From positions 102,481-166,480 of the forward strand of contig NZ_KE384547.1 of NCBI RefSeq assembly GCF_000426625.1: a DNA stretch of 64,000 nt. The letters are read 5' to 3'. Positions 49,212 through 62,592 of this stretch are shown one piece after another. The notes beneath the pieces were generated by a model. That model was given only the letters and a program-made list of their open reading frames with translations, had not been told where the DNA came from and did not search any database. This stretch comes from Psychrilyobacter atlanticus DSM 19335. Lineage in GTDB: Bacteria; Fusobacteriota; Fusobacteriia; Fusobacteriales; Fusobacteriaceae. Position 1 is the first letter of the stretch; each line of letters starts with the position of its first letter. A program made the position numbers and the translations under genes.

Positions 49212-49352
49212 ATGGCAAGTAAGAGAACGTTTCAACCAAATAATAGAAAAAGAAAGAAAGAACACGGATTCAAAAAGAGAATGGCAACTAAAGCAGGAAG
49301 AGCTGTTTTAAAAAGAAGAAGAGCTAAAGGTAGAACGAAATTATCAGCATAA
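49212..49352 (+). CDS. rpmH: 50S ribosomal protein L34
   Basis: 46-aa highly basic protein, translated from the sequence directly: it begins [20 protein letters not shown] and continues [20 protein letters not shown], both L34 signatures. An extra Ala-Ser after Met replaces the common MKRT start. AGGAGG site 12 nt upstream. It is the first gene of the conserved rpmH-rnpA-yidD-yidC-jag-mnmE-mnmG cluster found beside oriC in most bacteria. A terminator after it probably reduces expression of the following genes. Confidence 0.97.
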   Translation: MASKRTFQPNNRKRKKEHGFKKRMATKAGRAVLKRRRAKGRTKLSA

Positions 49353-49381
49353 AACCCGGTGTTTATATCACCGGGTTTTTA
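49351..49381 (+). terminator. Terminator after rpmH
   Basis: Stem AAACCCGGTG / CACCGGGTTT with a 7-nt loop and T run. Likely partial, setting high rpmH and lower downstream expression. Confidence 0.85.
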
Positions 49382-49402
49382 AAAATATCTTAAGGAGATT
49401 TT

Positions 49403-49741
49403 ATGTTGAAATTAAAAACAAAATCTGAATTTTTAAAAGTATATAACCAAGGAGAAAAACACTTTGGTTATTTTCAGTTGATCTATTTTAAAAAAAATAA
49501 TTTACAAGAAAATAGATTAGGAGTAGTAGCTAGTAAAAAAACTGGCAATGCTGTTTGTCGGAATAAGTTAAAAAGACTTTTTAGAGAAAATTTTAGAAAA
49601 CAAGAAAAAAATTTAAAACAAGGATATGATATAGTTTTTATAGCTAAGAAAAATGCAGGAGAACAATTTAAGACTCTGAGTTTATCCATGATTGAAAAAG
49701 ACAGTATAAAAATATTTAAAAGAGCCAAAATATTTCTATGA
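49403..49741 (+). CDS. rnpA: Ribonuclease P protein component
   Basis: 112-aa basic protein that assists the RNase P RNA in 5' processing of tRNAs. [16 protein letters not shown] at the start and [28 protein letters not shown] (the RNR motif region with central basic helix) are diagnostic. AAGGAG site upstream. Its stop overlaps the yidD start by 4 bp (ATGA-type), so translation is coupled. The RNA partner rnpB was not seen in the window. Confidence 0.96.
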   Translation: MLKLKTKSEFLKVYNQGEKHFGYFQLIYFKKNNLQENRLGVVASKKTGNAVCRNKLKRLFRENFRKQEKNLKQGYDIVFIAKKNAGEQFKTLSLSMIEKDSIKIFKRAKIFL

Positions 49742-49947
49742 AATATCTTTTAATATTTTTTGTAAAATTATATCAATGGTTTATTTCACCAGTCTTAAAA
49801 AAAAATTGTAGATTTCAACCTACTTGTTCTACTTATATGATTATAGCAATAAAAAAGTATGGAAGTATAAAAGGTGTATATCTAGGTCTTAAAAGGTTAT
49901 CAAAATGTCATCCTTTTTATAAGGGTGGTTATGACCCAGTACCTTAA
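49738..49947 (+). CDS. yidD: Membrane protein insertion efficiency factor YidD
   Basis: 69 aa. [35 protein letters not shown] and [13 protein letters not shown] are the family hallmarks, with three conserved cysteines. A small amphipathic protein at the inner membrane that supports YidC-dependent insertion. Overlaps rnpA by 4 bp and is 19 bp before yidC. Confidence 0.95.
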   Translation: MKYLLIFFVKLYQWFISPVLKKNCRFQPTCSTYMIIAIKKYGSIKGVYLGLKRLSKCHPFYKGGYDPVP

Positions 49948-49966
49948 ATTATGAGGAGGAACAAAG

Positions 49967-50617
49967 TTGATCGGAGCTGTATACGGAGCACTTCAAGGAG
50001 TTTTAGAAAGTGCGATAGAAATGATGTATAATATTTTTGGAAATTATGGATTAGCTATAATTGGTATAACTATTTTAATAAAATTAGTATTATTACCACT
50101 TACGTTAAAACAGGACAAATCAATGGGTGCTATGAAAAAATTGCAACCAGAGTTAGAAGCACTTAAAGAGAAATATAAAAACGATCCACAAACATTAAAT
50201 CAAAAAACAATTGAACTATATAAAATACATAAGGTAAACCCTGCAAGTGGTTGTCTGCCTATATTGTTACAAATGCCAATATTATTTGCACTTTTTGGAG
50301 TTTTAAGAAAAACAGGAGCAGATGGAGGAGTTATCGCAGATGGATCTAAATTCCTTTGGTTAACTTTATCTCAACCAGATCCAATTTACTTATTACCATT
50401 ATTAAATGGTGCTGTATCTTATTTCCAACAAAAATTAATGAGTGCAAGTCAAGGATCTTCTAACCCACAAATGAAAATGATGACTTATATGTTTCCTGTA
50501 ATGATGATATTTATCTCATACAAGATGCCGTCAGGATTACAATTGTACTGGTTCGTATCTAGTTTGGCTTCAGTAGCGCAACAATATTATATAATGAGTA
50601 GAAGGGATGAGGCATAA
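49967..50617 (+). CDS. yidC: Membrane protein insertase YidC
   Basis: 216 aa, the short Gram-positive-like form without the large periplasmic domain of proteobacterial YidC. Five membrane segments; LVLLPLTLKQDKSMGAMKKLQPELEALKEKYKNDPQTLNQ is the conserved cytoplasmic hairpin, and LPILLQMPILFALFGVLR follows. Catalyses insertion and folding of inner-membrane proteins. The start is TTG at 49967, with a strong GAGGAGG site 8 nt upstream, and no good ATG is nearby. It precedes jag by one base. Confidence 0.95.
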   Translation: MIGAVYGALQGVLESAIEMMYNIFGNYGLAIIGITILIKLVLLPLTLKQDKSMGAMKKLQPELEALKEKYKNDPQTLNQKTIELYKIHKVNPASGCLPILLQMPILFALFGVLRKTGADGGVIADGSKFLWLTLSQPDPIYLLPLLNGAVSYFQQKLMSASQGSSNPQMKMMTYMFPVMMIFISYKMPSGLQLYWFVSSLASVAQQYYIMSRRDEA

Positions 50618-50618
50618 A

Positions 50619-51254
50619 ATGAACTTAACTTATCAAATTAAAGCTAAATCAAAAGACGAAGCTATAATCAAAGCTGTAAAAAACCATAATATTGATAAGA
50701 ATAAAATCGTAGAAGTTATTGAAATATCAAAAGCAACTTCATTTTTTGGTTTTTTTAAAAAAGATGGAGAATACGAGATTCAAATGGAAAAAACAGTTGA
50801 GATAGTAGAGGCTAAAATAGAAGATGTAGTAGTAGAAAGAGCCAATGAATTGTTAAACAATATGGGATTAGTTTTAGATGTAGATGTTTTAGAAGCTAGA
50901 GACCATTATGTTTTAATTAATTTATCTGGTGAAGATAATGGAATAATCATAGGAAAAAAAGGTAAAACTTTAAATAGTTTTGAATACCTTTTAAATTCTT
51001 TATGTAAAAGTGTAAAGGTAGAAGTGGACGTAGAAGGATTTAAAGCTAAAAGAGCAGAAACTCTTAGAGATTTAGCTAGAAAAATGGCTGAAAAAGCGTT
51101 AAATACTGATAAAATAGTAAAATTAAATCCAATGCCACCGAGAGAAAGAAAGATAATTCATGAAATAGTGAATAAATATAAGGAACTTGATACTTTCAGT
51201 GAAGGAAGAGATCCTAAGAGATATATTGTAATTAAAAGAAAAAGAATGGGGTAA
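50619..51254 (+). CDS. jag: Jag/KhpB-type RNA-binding protein
   Basis: 211 aa with three parts: Jag_N (residues 1-50, [16 protein letters not shown]), a KH domain (about 70-140, [21 protein letters not shown] with the GxxG loop), and a C-terminal R3H domain (about 145-210, [17 protein letters not shown]). In Firmicutes it pairs with KhpA to bind mRNAs affecting cell division. The start at 50619 has GAGG 6 nt before it, directly after the yidC stop; a start four codons upstream is in frame. Confidence 0.95.
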   Translation: MNLTYQIKAKSKDEAIIKAVKNHNIDKNKIVEVIEISKATSFFGFFKKDGEYEIQMEKTVEIVEAKIEDVVVERANELLNNMGLVLDVDVLEARDHYVLINLSGEDNGIIIGKKGKTLNSFEYLLNSLCKSVKVEVDVEGFKAKRAETLRDLARKMAEKALNTDKIVKLNPMPPRERKIIHEIVNKYKELDTFSEGRDPKRYIVIKRKRMG

Positions 51255-51258
51255 AACT

Positions 51259-52626
51259 ATGTTTGATACAATAGCGGCAATATCTACTCCTAGAGGAGAA
51301 GGTGGAATAGGAATTGTTAGAATGTCTGGAGGAGACTCTATAAACATTCTCTCAAAAATATTTAGACCGATATCTAACAAAAAAGTAGAAGAATTAAAAA
51401 ACTTCACTATTAATTACGGACATCTGTATTCAGGTGAAAAATTAGTAGATGAAGTAATGGTCAGTATAATGAAGGGTCCTAAAACTTATACTAAGGAAGA
51501 TATAGTAGAGATAAACTGCCATGGTGGATATCTTATGACTGAAAAAGTATTGGAGTTAGTTTTGTCTAGTGGAGCTAGAATTGCTGAGCAGGGTGAATTT
51601 ACAAGAAGAGCTTTTATGAATGGAAGACTAGATCTTACACAAGCAGAGGCTATAATTGATTTAATTCATGGTAAAACAGAAAAAAGTTTATCTCTTTCAT
51701 TGGATCAATTAAGAGGGGATTTAAAAGACCAGATATTACATCTAAAGAAACTACTTTTAGACGTAGTAGCTCATATAAATGTGGTTTTAGATTATCCTGA
51801 AGAGGGAATTGATGATCCATTACCAGAAGGTTTAGTAGATAATTTAAAGGAAGTTTTGGAAACTTCAGATAGATTATCAGCCTCTTATGCTCAAGGAAAG
51901 ATGATTAAAGAGGGAGTGAAGACGGCAATAGTTGGAAAACCTAATGTAGGAAAATCCAGTTTATTAAACTCTTTATTAAAAGAAGAAAGAGCAATAGTAA
52001 CTCATATTCCTGGAACAACAAGGGATGTAATAGAGGAAATTGTAAACATAAAGGGAATACCACTTATTCTGGCTGACACTGCGGGAATTAGAAATACAGA
52101 TGATATAATAGAAAGTATTGGAGTGGAAAAATCTGAGAAATTATTAAATGATTCAGATTTAATCTTATTTGTTGTGGATGGTTCTAGAGAACTTAGTGAA
52201 GAGGACCTTAGAGTACACAACAGTATTCAGGCAGAAAAAGTTGTCGGGATATTAAATAAGATAGATATGGAACAAAAAGTAGACCTATCTAAATTAGATA
52301 AAGTAGGTAGATGGATCGAAGTTTCAGCTAAAGAAAATATTGGTATAGCGAATATGGAAGAAGAAATATATTCTTATATTGTATCGGGGAAAGTTGAAGA
52401 TTCATCGCAAACTTTAGTGATAACTAATATCAGACACAGATCTGCTTTAGTTAAAACAAAGGAAGCTATAGAAAATATATTTGAAACAATAAATATAGGA
52501 TTACCAATGGATCTAATAGCTGTAGATTTAAAAGAAGCTTTAGATGCACTATCAGAAGTAACTGGAGAGATCTCATCGGAAGATGTTTTAGATCATATAT
52601 TTAGTAATTTTTGTGTAGGAAAATAG
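51259..52626 (+). CDS. mnmE: tRNA modification GTPase MnmE
   Basis: 455 aa. With MnmG it builds the 5-carboxymethylaminomethyl group on U34 of certain tRNAs. N-terminal folate-binding domain ([24 protein letters not shown]), then a G domain with P-loop [17 protein letters not shown]2 TTRDV, G3 DTAG, and G4-like NKID. The C-terminal cysteine-loop CVGK is intact. Starts 4 bp after the jag stop. A terminator separates it from mnmG. Confidence 0.97.
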   Translation: MFDTIAAISTPRGEGGIGIVRMSGGDSINILSKIFRPISNKKVEELKNFTINYGHLYSGEKLVDEVMVSIMKGPKTYTKEDIVEINCHGGYLMTEKVLELVLSSGARIAEQGEFTRRAFMNGRLDLTQAEAIIDLIHGKTEKSLSLSLDQLRGDLKDQILHLKKLLLDVVAHINVVLDYPEEGIDDPLPEGLVDNLKEVLETSDRLSASYAQGKMIKEGVKTAIVGKPNVGKSSLLNSLLKEERAIVTHIPGTTRDVIEEIVNIKGIPLILADTAGIRNTDDIIESIGVEKSEKLLNDSDLILFVVDGSRELSEEDLRVHNSIQAEKVVGILNKIDMEQKVDLSKLDKVGRWIEVSAKENIGIANMEEEIYSYIVSGKVEDSSQTLVITNIRHRSALVKTKEAIENIFETINIGLPMDLIAVDLKEALDALSEVTGEISSEDVLDHIFSNFCVGK

Positions 52627-52644
52627 ATTATAAAAAAAATATGA

Positions 52645-52680
52645 AATACTGCAGATATTTCTGCAGTATTTTTTTCTTTT
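52645..52680 (+). terminator. Terminator after mnmE
   Basis: Stem AATACTGCAG / CTGCAGTATT with a 6-nt loop and T run. Confidence 0.88.
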
Positions 52681-52714
52681 TAATATATAATATTTATGTG
52701 ATAAAGATAGAAAA

Positions 52715-52740
52715 GATGTATACTAACAAAAATAAAGTTA
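52715..52740 (+). repeat. Iteron-like repeat upstream of mnmG
   Basis: GATGTATAC, TAA, CAAAAATAAAGTTA. It lies 16 bp before the mnmG start, replacing most of the leader. Contains TATACT, which could serve as the mnmG -10. Confidence 0.72.
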
Positions 52741-52755
52741 AAAAAAGGAGAATTT

Positions 52756-54606
52756 ATGAATTATGATGTAATCGTTGTAGGTGGAGGACACGCTGGATGT
52801 GAAGCTGCACTAGCCTCAGCAAGATCAGGATTAAAAACAGCTCTATTTACAATATATTTAGATACCATAGCTATGATGTCGTGTAACCCTTCTATAGGTG
52901 GACCAGGAAAAAGTCATATAGTTGCAGAAGTAGATATATTAGGTGGAGAAATTGGAAAACATACCGATAAATATAATTTACAATTAAAACATTTAAATAC
53001 CAGTAAAGGACCTGCAGCCAGGATTACTCGTGGACAGGCAGATAAATATTGGTATAGGGTAAAAATGAAAGAGATGATAGAAAATACTCCTAACTTAGAT
53101 AGTATCCAAGGAACAATCGAGGACATTATTATTGAGAATGGACAAATAAAAGGTGTTATATCAGACCTAGGAATTAAATATGGAGCCAATTCAGTAATAT
53201 TAGCAACAGGAACTTTCTTAAAGGGAAGAGTAGTTATTGGAGATGTAAAATATCCTGCAGGTAGGATAGGCGAGAAGTCTGCTGAAAAACTATCTGATGC
53301 ATTGATTAAAAATGGAATAATACTGGATAGATATCAAACTGCTACTCCACCAAGATTAGATATGAGAACTGTGGATTTTAGCAAGATGAAGGAAATGCAC
53401 GGAGAAGATAATCCAAAATATTTTTCATTGTTTACTAAGAAGGAAAAAAATAATAATGCACCTACATGGTTGACGTACACAACTCCTGAAACTGTAAAAG
53501 TAGCTCAAGATCTGTTACAGTATTCACCAATAGTAAGTGGGATTATAGAAACTCACGGGCCGAGACATTGCCCGTCACTAGATAGAAAAGTATTAAACTT
53601 CCCTGAGAAAACAAATCATCAAATTTTCTTGGAGTTGGAATCAAAAGAAACGAATGAACTTTATGTAAATGGTCTGACAACAGCTATGCCGCCATTTGCT
53701 CAAGAAAAGATGATGAGAACTATAGCAGGATTGGAAAATGCTAAAATAATGAGGTATGGTTATGCAGTAGAATATGACTATGCACCATCTTATCAATTAT
53801 ATCCTAGTTTAGAGAGTAAAAAGATAAAAAATCTTTATTTTGCAGGACAGATAAATGGAACTTCTGGATATGAAGAAGCTGCAGCTCAAGGATTTTTAGC
53901 AGGAGTGAATGCCAGTAGAAAAGTATTGGGGAAAGAACCTGTTATAATAGATAGAACAGAGGGTTACCTAGGGGTATTAGTCGATGATATAATCCATAAA
54001 AAAACTCCAGAACCATATAGAGTGTTACCGTCGAGAGCAGAATACAGATTAACTCTTAGATTTGACAATGCATTTATGAGATTAATAGACAAAGCTAAAG
54101 AGATAGGTATTGTTTCAGAGGACAAGATTAAATTTTTAGAGGAAGCTAGAGAGACGGTAAAATACGAAGTTGAAAGAATAAATCAAATAAGTATCTCCAT
54201 GAAACGAGCAAATGAAGTTTTAGAAAGTGTAGATGCTAAGGATAGATTTGGTAAAGGGGTAAAATTATCTGAATTATTAAAACAAAAAGAAGTTACCTAT
54301 GATTCTTTAGGATTAATTATAGAAATTAAAGAGTTGCCTGTATTTGTTAAAAATCAAATTGAAACTATAGTTAAGTACAATGCATTTATTGAAAGGGAAA
54401 AAATGCAAATAGAAAAATTTAGAAAATTAGAGAGTATGAAAATACCAGAAGGATTTAAATTTGAAACTATAGCAGGGTTATCTAATATAGCTAGAGATGG
54501 ATTAGAGCAAATAAAACCTATGTCTATTGGAGAAGCTACAAGGATAAGTGGAGTAACTGGAAATGATATAGCAATACTTATTACAAATTTAGAGAATATC
54601 AAATAA
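52756..54606 (+). CDS. mnmG: tRNA uridine 5-carboxymethylaminomethyl modification enzyme MnmG
   Basis: 616-aa FAD protein (GidA), partner of MnmE. N-terminal dinucleotide fold YDVIVVGGGHAGCEAALASARSG, MMSCNPSIGGPGKSHIVAEVD with the conserved cysteine, and SLDRKVLNFPEK. The C-terminal helical domain ends with GLSNIARDGLEQIKPMSIGEATRISGV, which contacts MnmE and tRNA. Normal length. It is separated from mnmE by a terminator and has an iteron-like repeat in its leader. Confidence 0.97.
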   Translation: MNYDVIVVGGGHAGCEAALASARSGLKTALFTIYLDTIAMMSCNPSIGGPGKSHIVAEVDILGGEIGKHTDKYNLQLKHLNTSKGPAARITRGQADKYWYRVKMKEMIENTPNLDSIQGTIEDIIIENGQIKGVISDLGIKYGANSVILATGTFLKGRVVIGDVKYPAGRIGEKSAEKLSDALIKNGIILDRYQTATPPRLDMRTVDFSKMKEMHGEDNPKYFSLFTKKEKNNNAPTWLTYTTPETVKVAQDLLQYSPIVSGIIETHGPRHCPSLDRKVLNFPEKTNHQIFLELESKETNELYVNGLTTAMPPFAQEKMMRTIAGLENAKIMRYGYAVEYDYAPSYQLYPSLESKKIKNLYFAGQINGTSGYEEAAAQGFLAGVNASRKVLGKEPVIIDRTEGYLGVLVDDIIHKKTPEPYRVLPSRAEYRLTLRFDNAFMRLIDKAKEIGIVSEDKIKFLEEARETVKYEVERINQISISMKRANEVLESVDAKDRFGKGVKLSELLKQKEVTYDSLGLIIEIKELPVFVKNQIETIVKYNAFIEREKMQIEKFRKLESMKIPEGFKFETIAGLSNIARDGLEQIKPMSIGEATRISGVTGNDIAILITNLENIK

Positions 54607-54643
54607 AATTTTAGATTTTATGTAAGTGTGATCTATTAACAAA

Positions 54644-54669
54644 TATGTATACAGACAAAAATAAAGTTG
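54644..54669 (+). repeat. Iteron-like repeat after mnmG
   Basis: TATGTATAC, AGA, CAAAAATAAAGTTG: the same variant as the copy before mnmG. It lies about 12 bp upstream of the -35 of the fluoride-riboswitch transcript. Confidence 0.72.
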
Positions 54670-54680
54670 AATTATATATA

Positions 54681-54710
54681 TTTACTTTTAAATATTGTTT
54701 ATGATATAAT
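54681..54710 (+). promoter_or_regulatory. Promoter of the fluoride riboswitch/antiporter transcript
   Basis: TTTACT (54681-54686), 18-bp spacer, TATAAT (54705-54710), about 6 bp before the aptamer begins. Confidence 0.78.
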
Positions 54711-54715
54711 TTATC

Positions 54716-54780
54716 TAGGAGATGAAGCTCTCCTTAGGTCTGGGATCTAAAACTACTTGTAAAAAGTTAATGGCTTCTAC
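54716..54780 (+). promoter_or_regulatory. Fluoride riboswitch (crcB motif)
   Basis: The conserved fluoride aptamer elements are in order: AGGAGATGAAGCTCTCCT (5' hairpin with loop pairing), then AAAACTACTTG, a short hairpin, and AAGTTAATGGCTTCTAC, in which the terminal TTCTAC region is conserved. The layout matches the aptamer known from Thermotoga and Bacillus. It is followed by an intrinsic terminator overlapping its 3' end and by a cation/proton antiporter gene. Confidence 0.9.
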
Positions 54781-54817
54781 ATCGATACAATTTTTGTATT
54801 GGTGTAGAAGTTTTTTT
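54774..54817 (+). terminator. Riboswitch expression-platform terminator
   Basis: Stem CTTCTACATCGATACAA / TTGTATTGGTGTAGAAG followed by seven T. The 5' arm begins inside the aptamer's conserved 3' end, so fluoride binding would prevent its formation: an ON switch. Confidence 0.88.
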
Positions 54818-54842
54818 ATTATATATATTTAGGAGGAAAGTT

Positions 54843-56021
54843 ATGTTAAATGTTTTGGTTTCGTTTTTAATTTTATTTGTAGGTGGAGTGATAGTTGGTA
54901 AATTAGTTGAAAAATTATATCTGCCCAAATTAATAGGTATGATTGCATTTGGTTGTTTAGCAAATGTATATCTAAAAATAATAGATCCTGTAGCCTTAGA
55001 GTTTGGAGGTGTTTTAAAAAATCTAGCTTTGGTTGTAGTACTATTGATAGCAGGTTTAGGTATAAGAAAAAAACAAATAAAAAAAGTTGGTAGACCAGCG
55101 GTATTACTCAGTTTGATACCTGTATCTGTAGAGGGATTGATGGTTATGTATTTATCTATAAAGATATTAGGCTTACCAACAATACAAGCTGGGATATTAG
55201 GATTTATAATAGCAGCAGTGAGTCCGGCAGTATTAGTTCCTGCTATGGTGGATCTAATAAAGAGAGGTTTAGGAGAAAAAAAAGCTATACCTCAAATGCT
55301 GCTCACAGGAGCTTCTGCAGATGATAGTGTGGCTATTGCGATGTTTACATCTTTCATGGGGATGTATTTAGGTACCAGTGGTGGTATATTAAAAAATTTA
55401 ATAACTATACCAATCTCTACAGTAATAGGAATAGTAGTAGGAGTTTTAGTAGCTATAATAGCTGGAGAAATTTCTAAAAAAATAAAATCTGAGATCTTCC
55501 AAACTATATTAGTAGGAGGAATGGCAGTTGGAATGAGGATAATTGAAACTACATATCATCTGAGATACTTTAATTCACTTTTAGGGATAATGGTAGTAGG
55601 TTATGTAATAACTAACTATTATGAGTGGTTAGGAAACAATATAATGGATGGATTAGGAAAGGCTTGGTCTATTGGAGCAGTATTTTTATTTACATTAGTA
55701 GGAACAGCTATAGATCCTTCACTTGTTGGAAATATATTCTATATAGGTAGTATGATAGTTTTTATATCTCTTATAGTAAGGTCAATTGGTGTATTAATAG
55801 CTTTAATAGGTACAGATTTAAATATGAAAGAAAGATTGTTCTGTGTAATAGCTTATCTACCTAAAGCAACGGTTCAATCAGCTAAAGCCGGTATACCACT
55901 TCAAATGGGTGTTGTAGGAGGAGAGTTAATACAAGCCATGGCAATTTTAAGTGTAATCATAACAGCGCCAGTAGGAGCTATTGGAATAAGGTTAAGTGCA
56001 GATAAATTATTGGAAAAATAA
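54843..56021 (+). CDS. Cation/proton antiporter, fluoride-responsive
   Basis: 392-aa polytopic membrane protein of the CPA1/CPA2 Na+/H+ exchanger type with about 12 segments. GASADDSVAIAMFTS corresponds to the conserved acidic ion-binding pair in the middle of the family, and LAAVSPAVLVPAM-like segments precede it. Fluoride riboswitches are known to control fluoride exporters (Fluc, CLC-F) and also this type of antiporter. Its probable role is ion or pH homeostasis during fluoride stress; direct fluoride transport is not shown. A leader with riboswitch and terminator precedes it and AGGAGG lies before the ATG. Confidence 0.88.
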   Translation: MLNVLVSFLILFVGGVIVGKLVEKLYLPKLIGMIAFGCLANVYLKIIDPVALEFGGVLKNLALVVVLLIAGLGIRKKQIKKVGRPAVLLSLIPVSVEGLMVMYLSIKILGLPTIQAGILGFIIAAVSPAVLVPAMVDLIKRGLGEKKAIPQMLLTGASADDSVAIAMFTSFMGMYLGTSGGILKNLITIPISTVIGIVVGVLVAIIAGEISKKIKSEIFQTILVGGMAVGMRIIETTYHLRYFNSLLGIMVVGYVITNYYEWLGNNIMDGLGKAWSIGAVFLFTLVGTAIDPSLVGNIFYIGSMIVFISLIVRSIGVLIALIGTDLNMKERLFCVIAYLPKATVQSAKAGIPLQMGVVGGELIQAMAILSVIITAPVGAIGIRLSADKLLEK

Positions 56022-56038
56022 ATTGATTAATAAAAAAA

Positions 56039-56069
56039 TATGTTATCAACATCATATGTTGATAACATA
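56039..56069 (+). terminator. Hairpin after the antiporter gene
   Basis: 13-bp inverted repeat ATGTTATCAACAT / ATGTTGATAACAT with a 3-nt loop. The following T run is short (TTTT), so termination strength is uncertain. Confidence 0.6.
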
Positions 56070-56111
56070 TAAGTTTTCCGCTTCTAAGCCAATAAAATAA
56101 ACGATAGTTAA

Positions 56112-56180
56112 GGTTTTATAAAAAACAAAAAAACAAAAAACAAAAAAACAAAAAAAAAGTCATAAAAAAACAAAAAAATC
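56112..56180 (+). promoter_or_regulatory. A-tract region upstream of the rrn promoter (UP-like)
   Basis: A low-complexity run of A tracts of 4-9 bases separated by single C, directly upstream of the rrn -35. Such tracts are typical of UP elements and bent DNA that raise rRNA transcription. A shorter version precedes the third rrn promoter (63275-63297). Confidence 0.6.
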
Positions 56181-56181
56181 C

Positions 56182-56210
56182 TTGACGAAAACTTGTAAAC
56201 GCGGTATACT
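56182..56210 (+). promoter_or_regulatory. rrn promoter (right operon)
   Basis: TTGACG (56182-56187), 17-bp spacer, TATACT (56205-56210), the same as the left operon's promoter. Confidence 0.92.
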
Positions 56211-56265
56211 TCTTCTTGTCCGCGAGGGAAAGCGAAAGCGACTTGAAGCGAGACAAACAAAAGGA

Positions 56266-56299
56266 CATTAGCAATTAAATAGAGAAAGAAAGTGTAAAT
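56266..56299 (+). other. 5' strand of the 16S processing stem
   Basis: CATTAGCAATTAAAT then AGAGAAAGAAAGTGTAAAT is largely complementary to 57997-58031 on the far side of 16S. The pair would form the long double-stranded stem cut by RNase III during 16S maturation. Confidence 0.75.
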
Positions 56300-56429
56300 T
56301 AAAAACTCAATTGTCGTTTGAAACTTTGTTTTCAAACAATCGATTAAGGTGTACAGTGGAATGAACCACTATAAAAATAATTATCTTTTAATAGATAGCT
56401 AAACTTCATTTATGAAGTTAGGATATAAA

Positions 56430-57952
<1,523 letters not shown>

Positions 57953-58238
57953 AAGGAGCACTTTATGAGATCAGTTTACTGATCTATATAAAGAATATTT
58001 ACACGTCTCTTTCTCTATTTATTTGGTAATGTTCTCTTTTTTTTGAGAGAAAATACCAGTTGGACATTGAAAACTATATAGTAATGAAATAATAAATTAA
58101 CAATTTTATTAGATCTTCAAGTTATGTGAGAGCATAACGATAATTAACGAAGAGTTAGAAATAACTGAACGTAAATTAGATTTCAAAAATTCTAAAAACA
58201 AATTAAGCAAAAAATATTAAAATTCTATTTTAATAATA
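57953..58238 (+). other. 16S-23S spacer without tRNA genes
   Basis: 286 bp. It carries the 3' strand of the 16S processing stem (57997-58031) and the 5' strand of a 23S stem (58065-58086, complementary to 61225-61246). No tRNA-Ile or tRNA-Ala is present. Confidence 0.8.
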
Positions 58239-61180
<2,942 letters not shown>

Positions 61181-61332
61181 TAAAGTAAAATTGATTTAGA
61201 AGAAAAGAGTTAATTTAGAAAAAACATTATTATATAGTTTTGAATGTTTAACCGTAAAGGTCATCACCAAAACACTAAGATTTATTTAATAAATCAAGGG
61301 TTTTGTGATAACAATATTCAATAAGAAAGTAA

Positions 61333-61451
61333 GCTTGGTAAGAAAAGCTACGGGGGTACACCTGGTCACATTCCGAACCCAGAAGTTAAGTCCGTAAACG
61401 CCGAAAGTACTTAGGGGGCAGCCCCTTGGGAGGATAGGAACTTGCCAAGTC
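61333..61451 (+). rRNA. rrf: 5S ribosomal RNA
   Basis: About 118 nt, with CTTGG and CCAAG at its ends and the CCGAACCCAGAAGTTAAG core. Directly followed by the tRNA array. Confidence 0.95.
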
Positions 61452-61460
61452 TTTCAAAAT

Positions 61461-61536
61461 GCTTCTTTAGCTCAGTTGGTAGAGCGCTCGACTGTTAATC
61501 GAGTTGTCACAGGTTCAAGTCCTGTAAGAAGCGCCA
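61461..61536 (+). tRNA. tRNA-Asn (GTT)
   Basis: 76 nt with encoded CCA; acceptor GCTTCTT/AAGAAGC, anticodon loop CTGTTAA. First tRNA of the 12-gene array, 10 bp after 5S. Confidence 0.97.
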
Positions 61537-61541
61537 TTTAA

Positions 61542-61618
61542 CGGAGCATAGCGCAGCCCGGTAGCGCACCTGCCTTGGGAGCAGGGGGTCATAGGTTCGA
61601 ATCCTATTGTTCCGACCA
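61542..61618 (+). tRNA. tRNA-Pro (TGG)
   Basis: 77 nt with CCA; acceptor CGGAGCA/TGTTCCG, anticodon loop CTTGGGA. Confidence 0.97.
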
Positions 61619-61640
61619 TTTAAATAAAATATACCAAGAT

Positions 61641-61718
<78 letters not shown>

Positions 61719-61736
61719 AAATTTCTTTTTAAAAAA

Positions 61737-61813
<77 letters not shown>

Positions 61814-61826
61814 TTTAAACAAATAT

Positions 61827-61903
61827 GGTGGTTGTAGTTCAGTTGGTAGAGCGCCAGTTTGTGGTACTGGTTGTCGCGGGTTCAAGTCCCGTCAGCCACC
61901 CCA
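61827..61903 (+). tRNA. tRNA-His (GTG)
   Basis: 77 nt with CCA; acceptor GTGGTTG/CAGCCAC plus the extra G-1 opposite C73, anticodon loop TTGTGGT. Confidence 0.96.
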
Positions 61904-61918
61904 ATAAAAAATATTTAT

Positions 61919-61994
61919 GCGCCACTAGCTCAGCTGGTAGAGCACTCGACTTTTAATCGAGTTGTCACAGGTTCAAACCCTGTGTGGCGCACCA
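61919..61994 (+). tRNA. tRNA-Lys (TTT)
   Basis: 76 nt with CCA, anticodon loop CTTTTAA. Identical to the tRNA-Lys of the left rrn operon (2264-2339). Confidence 0.97.
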
Positions 61995-62008
61995 TAAAAA
62001 CAAAATAT

Positions 62009-62084
<76 letters not shown>

Positions 62085-62102
62085 CAAATAATTTTTAAGT
62101 AT

Positions 62103-62177
62103 GCTCCGTTCGTCTATCGGTTAGGATTCTTGGTTTTCACTCAAGCGGGAGGGGTTCAACTCCCCTACGGAGTACCA
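62103..62177 (+). tRNA. tRNA-Glu (TTC)
   Basis: 75 nt with CCA; acceptor GCTCCGT/ACGGAGT, anticodon loop TTTTCAC. Confidence 0.96.
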
Positions 62178-62201
62178 TATTTAAAAATATTATATGTATA
62201 C

Positions 62202-62289
62202 GGTGGGATGTCCGAACTGGCTAAGGAGCCGGTCTTGAAAACCGGTGAACCCGCAAGGGGTCTGGGTTCGAGTCCCAGTCCCATCGCCA
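62202..62289 (+). tRNA. tRNA-Ser (TGA)
   Basis: 88 nt with CCA; acceptor GGTGGGA/TCCCATC, anticodon loop CTTGAAA, long variable arm typical of serine tRNAs. Confidence 0.96.
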
Positions 62290-62298
62290 TACATATAT

Positions 62299-62374
<76 letters not shown>

Positions 62375-62379
62375 TTTAT

Positions 62380-62455
62380 GCTCGCATAGCTCAGTTGGGA
62401 GAGCACCTGCCTTACAAGCAGGGGGTCACTGGTTCAAGTCCAGTTGTGAGCACCA
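62380..62455 (+). tRNA. tRNA-Val (TAC)
   Basis: 76 nt with CCA; acceptor starts GCTCGCA, anticodon loop CTTACAA. Confidence 0.97.
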
Positions 62456-62476
62456 TTTAAAACTTAATATTTATAT

Positions 62477-62553
<77 letters not shown>

Positions 62554-62566
62554 TATAAAAATTTTT

Positions 62567-62592
62567 AAAGTCTCTTTTGAGACTTTTTTTTT
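62567..62592 (+). terminator. Terminator of the right rrn-tRNA operon
   Basis: Stem AAAGTCTC / GAGACTTT with a TTTT loop and T run, 14 bp after tRNA-Asp. Confidence 0.92.
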
